Shown: positions 8,779-16,403, counted from the first letter of the stretch. The stretch is 48,113 bases of DNA from Clostridiales bacterium (GCA_019423635.1 JAHZBA010000019.1:1-48113); one strand, 5' to 3'. The notes: generated by a model not told the origin, from the letters alone. A program made the numbers and translations.

Positions 8779-8807
8779 AGTATAGCACAACCGGAATCAA
8801 TATACAA
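8779..8807 (-). promoter_or_regulatory. Promoter of OLE RNA
   Basis: On the minus strand, TTGTAT (8802-8807), a 17-bp spacer and TATACT (8779-8784) form a sigma-A type promoter. The predicted start is near 8772. The surrounding sequence is strikingly AT-rich compared with the neighbours. Confidence 0.8.
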
Positions 8808-8846
8808 TATATTCCGTATATCTCATCTATAAATTTTTTGAAAAGA

Positions 8847-8876
8847 CACAAAAGAGAGGCCGCCGCGCGGCCTCTC
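8847..8876 (-). terminator. Terminator after ispA
   Basis: A 10-bp stem GAGAGGCCGC/GCGGCCTCTC with a 3-nt loop is followed by TTTTG on the minus strand. It separates the xseA-xseB-ispA transcript from the OLE promoter. Confidence 0.85.
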
Positions 8877-8883
8877 CGTTTGT

Positions 8884-9780
8884 TCACTTTCGCCTCTGGG
8901 CCAGGCTGTCCGCCAGCTGGCGCAAAAAGGCGGTGTCCCCCGGCCAGAGGCCCTGCTCCAGGGCGGCCTTGGCCTGCTCCGTATACTGAAAAACCCTTTG
9001 TCCGCAGGCCTCCAGGCCCAGCAGCGTCACATAGGTGGTCTTGTTGTTGGAGGCGTCGGAGCCGATGGGCTTTCCAAACTCCGCGGCGTCCCCCTCCACA
9101 TCCAGCATATCATCCCGGATCTGGAAGGCATGGCCCAGGTTTGTGGCGTAGTCCCGTGCGGCGTCCATACAGCGCGCATCCACCTCCCTGCGGCCCATGG
9201 AGGCCGCCACCCCCATCATGCAGGCCGCCCGCAGCAGCGCGCCGGTCTTCTTGTCGTTGATCTCTGTCAGCTCCTCCAGGGTGTGGGGCTGCCCGTCCCC
9301 CAGGGTATCCCAGTACTGGCCGCCGCACATCCCCTGAACGCCGGCGGCCTCCGCCAGGATCTCCGCGGCCAGGCCTTTGGCGGTCTTCCCGCCGTGCCGC
9401 CACTGCCCCTTCGCCGACAGCACCGTGTGGAACGCCGCCGCCTGGAGGGCGTCTCCCGCCAGGGTGGCCACGCACTCGCCGTAGACCTTGTGGTTGGTAG
9501 GCTTGCCCCGCCGCAGATCGTCGTTGTCCATACAGGGCAGATCGTCGTGAATCAGGGAGTAGGTGTGGAGCATCTCCACGCCGCAGCCGAAATCCAGGGC
9601 CTCCTCCATGGTTCCCCCCGCCGCCTGGCAGAACTTCATGGTCAAAATGGGCCGAATCCGCTTGCCGCCGGCCAGGAGGCTGTACCGCATGGCCTCCTCC
9701 AGACCTCCGCCGGGAAAGAACTCCCCCAGCCGCTCCTCCGCCATTTGGCGGGCCTGCTCCATCTCTTTTGTAAAGTCCAT
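8884..9780 (-). CDS. ispA: Polyprenyl (farnesyl) diphosphate synthase
   Basis: IspA builds geranyl and farnesyl diphosphate from IPP and DMAPP. The 298-aa protein has the first aspartate-rich motif HDDLPCMDNDD, the second motif QIRDDMLDVEGD, and the substrate-binding LAGGKRIRP segment. The residues ahead of the first DDxxD (EMLHTYSLIHDD) fit a short-chain bacterial farnesyl diphosphate synthase. It begins directly after the xseB stop codon and ends in a strong terminator. Confidence 0.96.
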   Translation of the reverse strand: MDFTKEMEQARQMAEERLGEFFPGGGLEEAMRYSLLAGGKRIRPILTMKFCQAAGGTMEEALDFGCGVEMLHTYSLIHDDLPCMDNDDLRRGKPTNHKVYGECVATLAGDALQAAAFHTVLSAKGQWRHGGKTAKGLAAEILAEAAGVQGMCGGQYWDTLGDGQPHTLEELTEINDKKTGALLRAACMMGVAASMGRREVDARCMDAARDYATNLGHAFQIRDDMLDVEGDAAEFGKPIGSDASNNKTTYVTLLGLEACGQRVFQYTEQAKAALEQGLWPGDTAFLRQLADSLAQRRK

Positions 9781-10017
9781 TCAGTCCTCCCCGTCCGCAA
9801 AGGGCAGCTCCACCGGGGCTCCGTCGGGGCCCTTCATCAGCTTTACCACCTGCTGCTCCGCCCTGTCCAGCTGTTTGGAACAGCCGGCAATCAGCTTGGT
9901 CCCCTCCTCAAAGAGGGCCAGGGACTCCGCCAGAGGCGCGTCCCCCTTTTCCAGGGACGCCACAATGGCCTCCAGCCGCTGGAGCTGCTGCTCAAATGTC
10001 ATCGCCTTCCCGCTCAT
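9781..10017 (-). CDS. xseB: Exodeoxyribonuclease VII small subunit
   Basis: The 78-aa protein carries the XseB pattern FEQQLQRLEAIVASLEKGDAPLAESLALFEEG, an amphipathic helical hairpin that binds the XseA coiled coil. Exonuclease VII degrades single-stranded DNA from both ends. The ATG overlaps the xseA stop (ATGA), and the stop abuts the ispA start. Length is typical. Confidence 0.96.
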   Translation of the reverse strand: MSGKAMTFEQQLQRLEAIVASLEKGDAPLAESLALFEEGTKLIAGCSKQLDRAEQQVVKLMKGPDGAPVELPFADGED

Positions 10018-11234
10018 AACTGCCTCCTCTTCTCATACGGCTGCTCCACCGTGCAGGCGAAGCCGCCCTCCCCCAACGTAACGAAGGCGATATCGCCCGC
10101 CGTGACATCCCGGTAACTCTTTAAAATCTGCCCCGCCTCGCTCTGGGCCATGGCATAGCCCCGTCCCAGAACCTTCAAGGGGCTCATGGCGTCCAGCGCC
10201 GCCGTCAGGGCGGCAAACCGCTGCCTCCGCCGGGCCAGGTCCCCGCCGGCCAGATCCCCCAGCCGCTGCTGGAGGTGGACCAGCTCCATGCGCCGGTCCT
10301 GCACGTAGGCCAGCTGGTCGCGCATCACCCGGCTCTCCGCCGCGGTCTCCAGCCTCTTGCGCAGGGTCTCCAGCTTCTGGGCCTGCGCCTTGGCCAGATG
10401 CTCCCGGGTTCCCCGGAGGAACCGCTGCAGCTCCATCTGGTCCGGCACGGCGATCTCCGCCGCGTTGGAGGGCGTGGAGGCCCGGGCGTCTGCCACGAAA
10501 TCCGAGATGGTCACATCCGGCTCATGGCCCACGGCGGAGATCACCGGCGTCTCGCAGTCGTAAATGGCCCGGGCCACCCGCTCGTCGTTGAAGGCCCACA
10601 GGTCCTCCATGGACCCGCCGCCCCGGCCGGTGATGAGGACGTCCCCGATCTTCCACTTGTCCGCATAGCGGATGGCCCCGGCGATCTCCGGCGGAGCCTC
10701 CGCCCCCTGAACCCGCACCGGCAGCAGAATCACCTTGGCCAGGGGATACCGCCGCCGCAGGATGCGGATCATATCGTGGACCGCCGCCCCGGCGGAGGAG
10801 GTGACAATGGCGATCCGCTCCGGATAGGCGGGCAGGGGCTTCTTGTGGGCCTCGTCGAAGAGCCCCTCGGCGTAGAGCTTTGCCTTGAGCTGCTCAAAGG
10901 CCACTGCCAGATCCCCCACGCCCTCCGGCGTCAGGGCGTCGCAGTAGAGCTGGTAGGCGCCGTCCCTGGGGAAGACGGAGATCCGGCCCCGGGCGATGAC
11001 CTTCATGCCGTTCTCCGGCTGGAACCGCAGGCGGGAGGCCTGTCCCCGGAACATGACGCACCGCAGGGCCCCCTCCGGGTCCTTGAGGCTGAAATAGTGG
11101 TGCCCCGAGGGGTACATCTTATAATTGGACAGCTCCCCCCGGACCAGGATGTTCTGGAGCATGGGCTCCCCGTCCAGCAGGAGCTTCACCAGCTGGTTGG
11201 CCTCGGAGACGCTGAAAATGTGCTGTTCCATCAT
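10014..11234 (-). CDS. xseA: Exodeoxyribonuclease VII large subunit
   Basis: XseA is the catalytic subunit of exonuclease VII. The 406-aa protein has an N-terminal OB fold (about 1-100, VSEANQLVKLLLDGEPML...), the catalytic core with GRGGGSMEDLWAFNDE, and a C-terminal coiled coil (about 270-350) that carries XseB. GGGAGG lies just upstream of the ATG. In many relatives nusB or folD precedes it; here a short accessory segment lies between nusB and xseA. Confidence 0.97.
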   Translation of the reverse strand: MMEQHIFSVSEANQLVKLLLDGEPMLQNILVRGELSNYKMYPSGHHYFSLKDPEGALRCVMFRGQASRLRFQPENGMKVIARGRISVFPRDGAYQLYCDALTPEGVGDLAVAFEQLKAKLYAEGLFDEAHKKPLPAYPERIAIVTSSAGAAVHDMIRILRRRYPLAKVILLPVRVQGAEAPPEIAGAIRYADKWKIGDVLITGRGGGSMEDLWAFNDERVARAIYDCETPVISAVGHEPDVTISDFVADARASTPSNAAEIAVPDQMELQRFLRGTREHLAKAQAQKLETLRKRLETAAESRVMRDQLAYVQDRRMELVHLQQRLGDLAGGDLARRRQRFAALTAALDAMSPLKVLGRGYAMAQSEAGQILKSYRDVTAGDIAFVTLGEGGFACTVEQPYEKRRQL

Positions 11235-11370
11235 ACGCCTCCCTAGTTATCGCCGTTTTCTGGATGGAGATGTCCGCGGCCTCTTCTGCCAGCCCGTCGG
11301 GGAGAGGCCTCCTCTTCCAAAACCGGCACTCCGCAGGTCTCCAGCCCATAATTTCTTCAGGAGAGGCATC

Positions 11371-11450
11371 GTAGGGGCGATGTCCCCATCGCCCGGCCTT
11401 CGGAAATACCGATGCTTTCCTGGAACAGGCGATGAGGACATCGCCCCTAC
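11371..11450. repeat. Long inverted-repeat element (GTAGGGGCG type)
   Basis: The outer arms GTAGGGGCGATGTCC (11371-11385) and its exact reverse complement (11436-11450) enclose inner arms CATCGCC (11387-11393) and GGCGATG (11428-11434), so 22 of 23 arm positions pair around a 34-nt loop. There is no reading frame inside. Elements starting with GTAGGGGCG are, to my knowledge, common dispersed intergenic repeats in Oscillospiraceae. The rest of the 330-bp gap between xseA and the XRE gene shows no gene. Confidence 0.8.
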
Positions 11451-11563
11451 ACGCGTTTCATAAACGTGTAGATTTTGCGGATATCATAAAAATGCGCGGT
11501 CGGACGCTCCCAAAAACAGGAACTCCCTTGACACGGGAAAGCGTCTCTTCATGGGGTGGTTTG

Positions 11564-11770
11564 TTACCTCTCGTCCGTGCGGCCTGCGAGGTAGTCCAGG
11601 CTCACCCCGAAATGGTCTGCCAGGGCGCAGAGATTCTCAAAGCCGGGATAATTTTCCCCTGCTTCAAATCTTTGATACTGCCGATCTGTAATATCAATCG
11701 CTTTTGCAGTCTGCACCTGGGTTTCTTTTTTTTCTTTTCTTAATTCCCGTAATCTTTTTGAAAATTCCAT
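11564..11770 (-). CDS. XRE-family (Cro/C1) transcriptional regulator
   Basis: The 68-aa protein is a single helix-turn-helix domain: FSKRLRELRKEKKETQVQTA, then DITDRQYQRFEAGENYP as the recognition region, and ALADHFGVSLDYLAGRTDE as the closing helix. AGGAG precedes the ATG by 5 nt. It is divergent from a small plus-strand gene. The shared promoter region holds two related dyad sites that are good candidates for its operators, so I infer autoregulation and repression of the neighbour. Such solo regulators are common on mobile or accessory segments. Confidence 0.9.
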   Translation of the reverse strand: MEFSKRLRELRKEKKETQVQTAKAIDITDRQYQRFEAGENYPGFENLCALADHFGVSLDYLAGRTDER

Positions 11771-11779
11771 AGCAACTCC

Positions 11780-11808
11780 TTGACACGACGAATTCTGCGT
11801 GTTATAAT
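11780..11808 (+). promoter_or_regulatory. Consensus sigma-A promoter of the small plus-strand gene
   Basis: TTGACA (11780-11785), 17 bp, TATAAT (11803-11808) match consensus at all twelve positions. Transcription would start near 11815 and read into the gene at 11855. Such a strong promoter usually needs a repressor, and the adjacent XRE gene is the obvious candidate. Confidence 0.92.
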
Positions 11809-11836
11809 CACATTGTTGCACGACAGATTCTTCGTT
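11783..11836. promoter_or_regulatory. Pair of operator-like sites
   Basis: Site 1 (11783-11802) is a near-palindrome with half-sites ACACG and CGTGT around a central GAATTC, lying exactly between the -35 and -10. Site 2 (11819-11836) repeats 14 of 18 positions of site 1 and lies just after the predicted start point. The centres are 35 bp apart. The layout suits cooperative repression by an XRE dimer. Confidence 0.6.
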
Positions 11837-11854
11837 TTTAAAAGGGTGATATAT

Positions 11855-12103
11855 ATGTCCGACTTCATGCTTTGGTTCTACACCAACTTCATCCGGCCGC
11901 AGATGTACGAGATCCCGGAAGGAGACTACATCGACTGCTTCCAGGACGTGTGGGACGGCCTGTCCCCCGAGCTTCTCCACTCCTGGAACAAGTGCGAGGA
12001 GTTCCTCTCCATCCACGCCTTTTTGCTGGGCCTTCACACTGGAATGGAGCTGTCCGCCGCTACAAGAACCACTTTTCCACCCGCTTCGCAACAGCCGAAA
12101 TGA
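11855..12103 (+). CDS. Small protein of unknown function, divergent from XRE regulator
   Basis: I do not recognise this 82-aa protein. It starts MSDFMLWFYTNFIRPQMYEI and is acidic and aromatic in its first 65 residues (IPEGDYIDCFQDVWDGL). It has no clear signal peptide or transmembrane helix. AGGGTGA lies upstream of the ATG. A consensus promoter and two operator-like sites control it. The last 20 residues are low in character and overlap the convergent membrane-protein gene by 44 bp, so the natural C-terminus may have been altered. A helper or target gene of the XRE regulator is the simplest reading; a toxin role cannot be shown. Confidence 0.65.
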   Translation: MSDFMLWFYTNFIRPQMYEIPEGDYIDCFQDVWDGLSPELLHSWNKCEEFLSIHAFLLGLHTGMELSAATRTTFPPASQQPK

Positions 12104-12710
12104 CGGGCCCCAGGCAAAAGCCGGTGAAGAGGGTCGTCAGCCCCACGGTGGAGCCCAGGAAAAAGCCCACGGACAGGACGGAGACATCCCACAAAACCCG
12201 CACCGTCCGGGCGCTCAGCCTCTTTGTACGGGCGGCGATCAGCTGCGGTATGGCGTCGTAAGGAGCCACCCCCAGATCCACAATGATGTAAAAGGCCACG
12301 GAGATCAAAAGCACCACCATACTGACGGCAAACAGCACCACCCGCTCCGCCATGGTGAGCCCCGCCTCCGGCAGAAACGGGCGGGCCAGGTACACGCAGA
12401 AATCCGCAATGTAGCCCACTCCCACCATATTGGCAACGGTGCCGATTCCGATCTTGCTCAGATCCTTTCGGAGGACGATCAGCGCCAGCACCAGATTGAA
12501 CAGCACCTGGCAGGTGCCATAGGAAATCCCCGTCCTGGCTGAAAGGCCCAGTGTAAAGGTGGAGCAGGGGTCCGTGCCAAAACCGACCATGCGAAACACC
12601 GCAATGCTGGCGCCAATCAGGGTGATGCTCCCCGCCAGCGCCAGCAGTCTGCGCCCCATGCGGGGACGCAGGAAGATCTCTTTCACGCGCTCTTGATTCA
12701 TATGGGTCAT
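12060..12710 (-). CDS. YczE/YyaS/YitT-family membrane protein
   Basis: This 216-aa integral membrane protein has about five hydrophobic segments (roughly 22-42, 65-82, 90-110, 125-148, 170-190) and the family-like stretches GFGTDPCSTFTLGLS and DLGVAPYDAIPQLIAARTKR. The 'VAPYDA' and 'TDPCS' loops are related internal repeats. The function of the family is not established. The start at 12710 has a purine-rich AGAGAAGAG upstream; 12701 is a second in-frame ATG. It is convergent with the small plus-strand gene. It interrupts the usual nusB-xseA adjacency. Confidence 0.82.
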   Translation of the reverse strand: MTHMNQERVKEIFLRPRMGRRLLALAGSITLIGASIAVFRMVGFGTDPCSTFTLGLSARTGISYGTCQVLFNLVLALIVLRKDLSKIGIGTVANMVGVGYIADFCVYLARPFLPEAGLTMAERVVLFAVSMVVLLISVAFYIIVDLGVAPYDAIPQLIAARTKRLSARTVRVLWDVSVLSVGFFLGSTVGLTTLFTGFCLGPVISAVAKRVEKWFL

Positions 12711-12761
12711 CAGCTCTTCTCTCTCGATGAATGCGGGAATCCGGTCAAAAACACCGGCGAA

Positions 12762-12808
12762 AGCAGAGCGGGAAACGGTTTTGTCCGCGTCCCGCTCTGC
12801 TCTTTTTA
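12762..12808. terminator. Bidirectional terminator between nusB and the membrane-protein gene
   Basis: A 12-bp stem (12762-12773 with 12790-12801) has a T-run on the plus side (CTTTTTA) and the matching A-run on the other. The nusB stop codon TAA lies inside that run. It can stop nusB transcripts and any plus-strand read-through. Confidence 0.7.
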
Positions 12809-13255
12809 TTCGCTGATCTCCTGCCGGACAAAGCTTCCCAGAATTCCGTTGATGAATTTCACCGTCTCCGGCGTCTCATACTTCTTGGCAATCTCCACCG
12901 CCTCGTTGACGGCGGCACCGTTGGGGATCTCCGGCATGTACAGCACCTCGTACATGGCCACCCGCATCAGCGCGGAGGCCACCAGGGGAATCCGGGCAAA
13001 GCTCCAGCCCCTGGCGTACTTGGAGATATAGCCGTCCAGCTCCGCCGCGTGATCGTCCACGCCCCGCACCAGACGGCGGATATAGTCCGCCTGCTTGGCG
13101 TTGGGGGCCTCCTCATAGAGGGCGTCCTCCTCCGCCAGCGCGGCAAAGGACTCCGCCGTCAGCCGCTGGTTCAAAAGGTCCTCCACGGATTTATCGGTGA
13201 AGCTCAGCTCGTAGGAGAGATGGACGGCAATCTCCCGTGCAGTCTTTCGCAGCAT
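12806..13255 (-). CDS. nusB: Transcription antitermination factor NusB
   Basis: NusB binds boxA RNA with NusE (S10) to promote antitermination in rRNA operons. The 149-aa all-helical protein begins MLRKTAREIAVHLSYE and ends with the typical IPNGAAVNEAVEIAKKY...FINGILGSFVR block. It follows asp23 by 16 bp. Compared with the common asp23-nusB-xseA order, the operon is cut off from xseA by a terminator and an accessory segment. Confidence 0.96.
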   Translation of the reverse strand: MLRKTAREIAVHLSYELSFTDKSVEDLLNQRLTAESFAALAEEDALYEEAPNAKQADYIRRLVRGVDDHAAELDGYISKYARGWSFARIPLVASALMRVAMYEVLYMPEIPNGAAVNEAVEIAKKYETPETVKFINGILGSFVRQEISE

Positions 13256-13271
13256 ATGTCTCTTTTCTCCC

Positions 13272-13649
13272 TCAGGACAGCGTCACGCCGCCCACGTGGA
13301 TGTTGACCGCCTCCACCGGGCAGCCGGTCATGGCCTCCACCGCAGCGCTGACGGCCTTCTGGGCGTTCTCCGCCACCTCGGGAATCGCGGTGCCGTACCG
13401 GACGGTCACATAGAGATCCAGCACCAGCGCAGCGCCGGTCATGTCAATCCGCACGCCCCGGGTGCCCTTCTGGGCGCTTTTCTTGCTGCTCATCAGGTCC
13501 GCGACACTGCCGCCCAGGTTGGTCATCATGCCGGAGATGCCCTCCACCTCCCGCACCGCTCCCACCGCAATGGCGGCGATGACCTCCTCTGAGATGTTGA
13601 TGCTCCCGTTCTCCTCCGGCAGCGTCATGTATTCCTTATTATCGGCCAT
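13272..13649 (-). CDS. Asp23/Gls24 family envelope stress protein
   Basis: The 125-aa protein has the Asp23 core: NISEEVIAAIAVGAVREVEGISGM, then DLYVTVRYGTAIPEVAENAQKAVSAAVEAMTG and VNIHVGGVTL at the end. Family members act near the membrane in envelope or alkaline stress. The start at 13649 (MADNKEYMTLPEE) gives the usual length. A good promoter lies 87 bp upstream, and the leader contains an 8-bp hairpin. It forms a two-gene unit with nusB. Confidence 0.93.
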   Translation of the reverse strand: MADNKEYMTLPEENGSINISEEVIAAIAVGAVREVEGISGMMTNLGGSVADLMSSKKSAQKGTRGVRIDMTGAALVLDLYVTVRYGTAIPEVAENAQKAVSAAVEAMTGCPVEAVNIHVGGVTLS

Positions 13650-13683
13650 GCTCTTGACTCTCCTTCGTTCGTCCTTTGTAGAC

Positions 13684-13764
13684 GCGCTGTGAGCCCGTAA
13701 CACCACAGCGCCATTGCCGGCTTGGCTCTGCGGGTATTGTATCACGCCGCCAGGAAAAATACAA
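13684..13764 (-). promoter_or_regulatory. Promoter and leader hairpin of asp23-nusB
   Basis: Minus-strand TTGTAT (13759-13764), 17 bp, TACAAT (13736-13741) form a sigma-A promoter that starts right at the end of spoIIIAH. The roughly 80-nt leader carries an 8-bp stem, GCGCTGTG (13704-13711) with CACAGCGC (13684-13691), around a 12-nt loop. The stem has no U-run, so it is not a terminator. Confidence 0.75.
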
Positions 13765-13767
13765 CAG

Positions 13768-14331
13768 CTAATTTGCCGCCATGATCTTGATCCCGCTGGC
13801 GGGCAGTCCCGTCTCCGAGAGGGCGATGTCCGTGATCTTGGCCACGTCGTCCGCCGTCAGCTCTCCGCTCTGGGTCGAGACCACCACGCTGATGCTGTCC
13901 TCCCCCATGAAGGCCACGCAGTCAGTGTAGCCCTTGGCGGTGACCAGATTTTCGATCTGGGCCTCCTTTAGCGTGTAGGACGCCAGCACCTGGATGCTCT
14001 CGCTGGCCTCGTTGGCCACGCTCTGGTCGGCCCCCTCCTGCTCCGCCGCATCCTGGAGCAGGGAGATGGCGCTGTCCCGGGCCTGCTGCCGGGTCAGCCG
14101 GGCGGAGGCGAAGTAGTCCGACCCCGTGTAGACCGCCGTCTCATCCGCCGGGGCGTCGTCCCCCTCCTCCTGGCCGGAGACCAGCATGGCCTCCCCCAGA
14201 ATCTTGGTTCCGGCCTCCTGGGCATCCTTCACCGCCTCCTGGCCGGAGTATTTCCAGTTCAGGGCCACCGCCGCGCACACCAGCACCGCCATGACGGCCA
14301 CCACCGTGTTCCGCTTCCATCTCGCACTCAT
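13768..14331 (-). CDS. spoIIIAH: Stage III sporulation protein AH
   Basis: SpoIIIAH is the mother-cell half of the channel that connects the mother cell with the engulfed forespore. The 187-aa protein has one N-terminal membrane anchor (about 9-27, VVAVMAVLVCAAVALNW), a variable acidic linker, and a C-terminal ring-forming (YscJ/FliF-like) domain with SDYFASARLTRQQARDSAI and a final TGLPASGIKIM. GGAGG precedes the ATG at 14331. It is the last gene of the spoIIIA operon. Its forespore partner SpoIIQ is not in this window. Confidence 0.95.
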   Translation of the reverse strand: MSARWKRNTVVAVMAVLVCAAVALNWKYSGQEAVKDAQEAGTKILGEAMLVSGQEEGDDAPADETAVYTGSDYFASARLTRQQARDSAISLLQDAAEQEGADQSVANEASESIQVLASYTLKEAQIENLVTAKGYTDCVAFMGEDSISVVVSTQSGELTADDVAKITDIALSETGLPASGIKIMAAN

Positions 14332-14354
14332 GGGCTCTCTCCTCCTCCAAATAA

Positions 14355-14870
14355 TCACTGCCATTTTGCCACCGTAATGCGGTCTGCAGTGAGACCGGTC
14401 AGGGACGACACCGCCTGTGTCACCGCCAGCTGCACCTCCGCCCGGTCGCCGCCCTGACACACCACCAGAGCTCCCCGGTAGGTGGGATACAGCGTCCGGA
14501 CCACAATCGCCTCGTCTCCGGAGGACCCGGCGCCCGTTAAAACCGCCTCGGAGCGCCTGGAATAATCCGACGGGGCCGCCGTCTCTCCGCTGTAGCGCAG
14601 TTCCGTGTTCTGGGCCAGCTGCCGCTCTCCGTCGGACTCCGCCGTCAGCAGCACCCGCACCTGCCCCACGCCGCTCATGGAGCTGAGAATCGTCTCCATC
14701 TCCGACTGGAGCTCCCGGACCGCCGCCGTCTCCGAGTCCCCGGATTTCGTCCCCGGAAGCCTGTTGCGCCCACTGGGCCATAGCAGCAGCCCTGCGCCGA
14801 TCAGCACCACCAGTGCCGCGTATTTGTATTTGTCCCATATCTTTTGCACTCCTTCAGTGTTCTTCTTCAT
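14355..14870 (-). CDS. spoIIIAG: Stage III sporulation protein AG
   Basis: SpoIIIAG forms a large ring in the mother-cell-to-forespore secretion apparatus. The 171-aa protein has one N-terminal transmembrane helix (about 18-32) and a ring-building domain containing SGVGQVRVLLTAES and YRGALVVCQGGDRAEVQLAVTQAVSSLTGL. It starts within the 3' end of spoIIIAF (17-bp overlap), showing translational coupling. The last residues TADRITVAKW fit the family. Confidence 0.95.
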   Translation of the reverse strand: MKKNTEGVQKIWDKYKYAALVVLIGAGLLLWPSGRNRLPGTKSGDSETAAVRELQSEMETILSSMSGVGQVRVLLTAESDGERQLAQNTELRYSGETAAPSDYSRRSEAVLTGAGSSGDEAIVVRTLYPTYRGALVVCQGGDRAEVQLAVTQAVSSLTGLTADRITVAKWQ

Positions 14871-15333
14871 GCCAAACCTGCCTCTCCCGCGGGATTCCCA
14901 ACTCCCCTTCCATATAAGACGCCAGTTCCTCCGACCGCGGCCCGGTGAGCTCCGCCCGGTGCGGCACCGGCACGCCCTCCGGTCCCGTCTCCGTCTGCAC
15001 CTGCACCGTCACCGCAAGGCCCAGCGCGTCCGCTTTGTCCGATATATATGCGGCTGTCCGCAATTCTATGATGGATGCCAGCTCCTCTTTTCCGGCGGCC
15101 GCCAGAACCTCCTGCCGCTCCGCAATCTCCCGCTCGTAGGTCTCCAGCCGCAGGTCCAGCCGGTCAAGATCCGTCCCCAGCAGGGGCCGCAGCAGCGTCA
15201 CCAGCAGGATCAGTCCCCCCAGAAAGGAGGCAATCCGCCGCAGGTGCCCCTCCGGCACCAGTACCTGCACCACCGACAGCAGCATGGTCACCGTCACCAC
15301 GGCGGTGAGCCACTCCCGCACCGCCGCCATCAT
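14854..15333 (-). CDS. spoIIIAF: Stage III sporulation protein AF
   Basis: This 159-aa protein has two N-terminal membrane helices (about 9-28 and 34-52) and a soluble C-terminal domain with AAYISDKADALGLAVTVQVQ, matching SpoIIIAF. It is a component of the SpoIIIA complex. The start at 15333 reads MMAAVREWL and overlaps the spoIIIAE stop in an ATGATG arrangement; 15330 is the alternative. The upstream extension of this frame is only the antisense-like shadow of spoIIIAE. Confidence 0.93.
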   Translation of the reverse strand: MMAAVREWLTAVVTVTMLLSVVQVLVPEGHLRRIASFLGGLILLVTLLRPLLGTDLDRLDLRLETYEREIAERQEVLAAAGKEELASIIELRTAAYISDKADALGLAVTVQVQTETGPEGVPVPHRAELTGPRSEELASYMEGELGIPRERQVWHEEEH

Positions 15334-16403
15334 GGCGCCACCGCCGCGATGGAGCTGAGCACCGATACCAGCAGCAGCAGCGCGCAGCTGCCGGTCATCC
15401 CCAGCACCAGCCCGAAGGCGCCGCCCAGGCCGTCGATGAGCTTGCACAGCTCCGGCGCCCCCAGGGCTCCGGCCAGAAAGGCCGTCAGCTTGTAGAGGAG
15501 ATACTGAATCCCCAGCTGCAAAAAGGGGTAGGCGCAGGCCGCCAGAATGGACAGCATCCCGAAAATTCCGATGGTGTTTTTCAGCATGCCGGCCCCCGCC
15601 AGCACCGTCTCCGACGCCTCTGCGATGATCCCGCCCACCACCGGCACCACGCCGGAGATGGCCGCCTTGGTCACCTTCAGCGCGGCCGCATCCGTTGCGC
15701 CGGATACCACCCGCACCACGGAGAGGTACACGGTGAACAGCAGCAGCGCACTGGTCAAAAGCCACGTGATGGCCTTTTTCAGCCCCTCGGCAATGGCGCT
15801 CAGACGGTTTTCCGGCATACAGCTGGCAGCGGTCAGGGCGCCGATGTAGAGATAAACCAGCGGCAGCAGCAGTCCGTGGATCAGATTCAGCAGCAGATCC
15901 ACCAAAAACACCGTGCACACCTGCTGAAAGGTCGCCGTGGTGACGGCCCCGGAGGCCGCCGCGGCCGCCGCCAGGGTGGGCAGCAGGGCCTTGGAGAAGA
16001 GGTTCAGCTCTCCGATGGTCTCCGCTCCCAGGCCGATGAGGCTGTCCAGGCTCCCCGCTGTCAGTACCGTCACCGACAGCGCCCCCACCATGGGGAGAAA
16101 CAGCGACGCCTTTTCCCCCTGGTAAAAGCTCCCCACCGCGCCGCACAGAGCCACCACCAGCAGCACGGACGCGGCCCCCCGCACCCGCTGGCGCAGGATC
16201 GTTCCCAGACTGCCCTGCATTCGTTCCAGAATCCGGTCCAGGCCGCCGGTGAGCCCCGCCGGGCCGGCGGAGAGCTCTCCGATCTCCAGGATATCCTCCG
16301 CCCCGGAGGGCAGCGCTTCCCGCAGCTCCCCAGGGATCTCCGCCGCCCCGGCGTCCACCGTCAGCAGCAGAACAAACAGCAGCATCAGGATCACTCGTCT
16401 CAT
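15330..16403 (-). CDS. spoIIIAE: Stage III sporulation protein AE
   Basis: SpoIIIAE is the large polytopic membrane protein of the SpoIIIA complex. The 357-aa protein begins with a cleavable-type signal (MRRVILMLLFVLLLTVDAGA), then a short external region, then about seven to eight membrane helices. Conserved stretches include GALTAASCMPENRLSAIAEGLKKAITWLLT and GATDAAALKVTKAAISGVVPVVGGIIAEASETVLAGAG. Start and stop both overlap neighbours by four bases, the coupling typical of this operon. Confidence 0.96.
   Translation of the reverse strand: MRRVILMLLFVLLLTVDAGAAEIPGELREALPSGAEDILEIGELSAGPAGLTGGLDRILERMQGSLGTILRQRVRGAASVLLVVALCGAVGSFYQGEKASLFLPMVGALSVTVLTAGSLDSLIGLGAETIGELNLFSKALLPTLAAAAAASGAVTTATFQQVCTVFLVDLLLNLIHGLLLPLVYLYIGALTAASCMPENRLSAIAEGLKKAITWLLTSALLLFTVYLSVVRVVSGATDAAALKVTKAAISGVVPVVGGIIAEASETVLAGAGMLKNTIGIFGMLSILAACAYPFLQLGIQYLLYKLTAFLAGALGAPELCKLIDGLGGAFGLVLGMTGSCALLLLVSVLSSIAAVAP

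Noticed and set aside
11564..12103. A classical type II toxin-antitoxin pair
   Set aside because: The two genes are divergent rather than in one operon, and the small protein shows no known toxin motif.
14854..16146. A 430-codon frame extending spoIIIAF upstream
   Set aside because: The extension overlaps spoIIIAE entirely, and its sequence is a low-complexity frame shadow. The ATGATG at 15333 is the natural coupled start.
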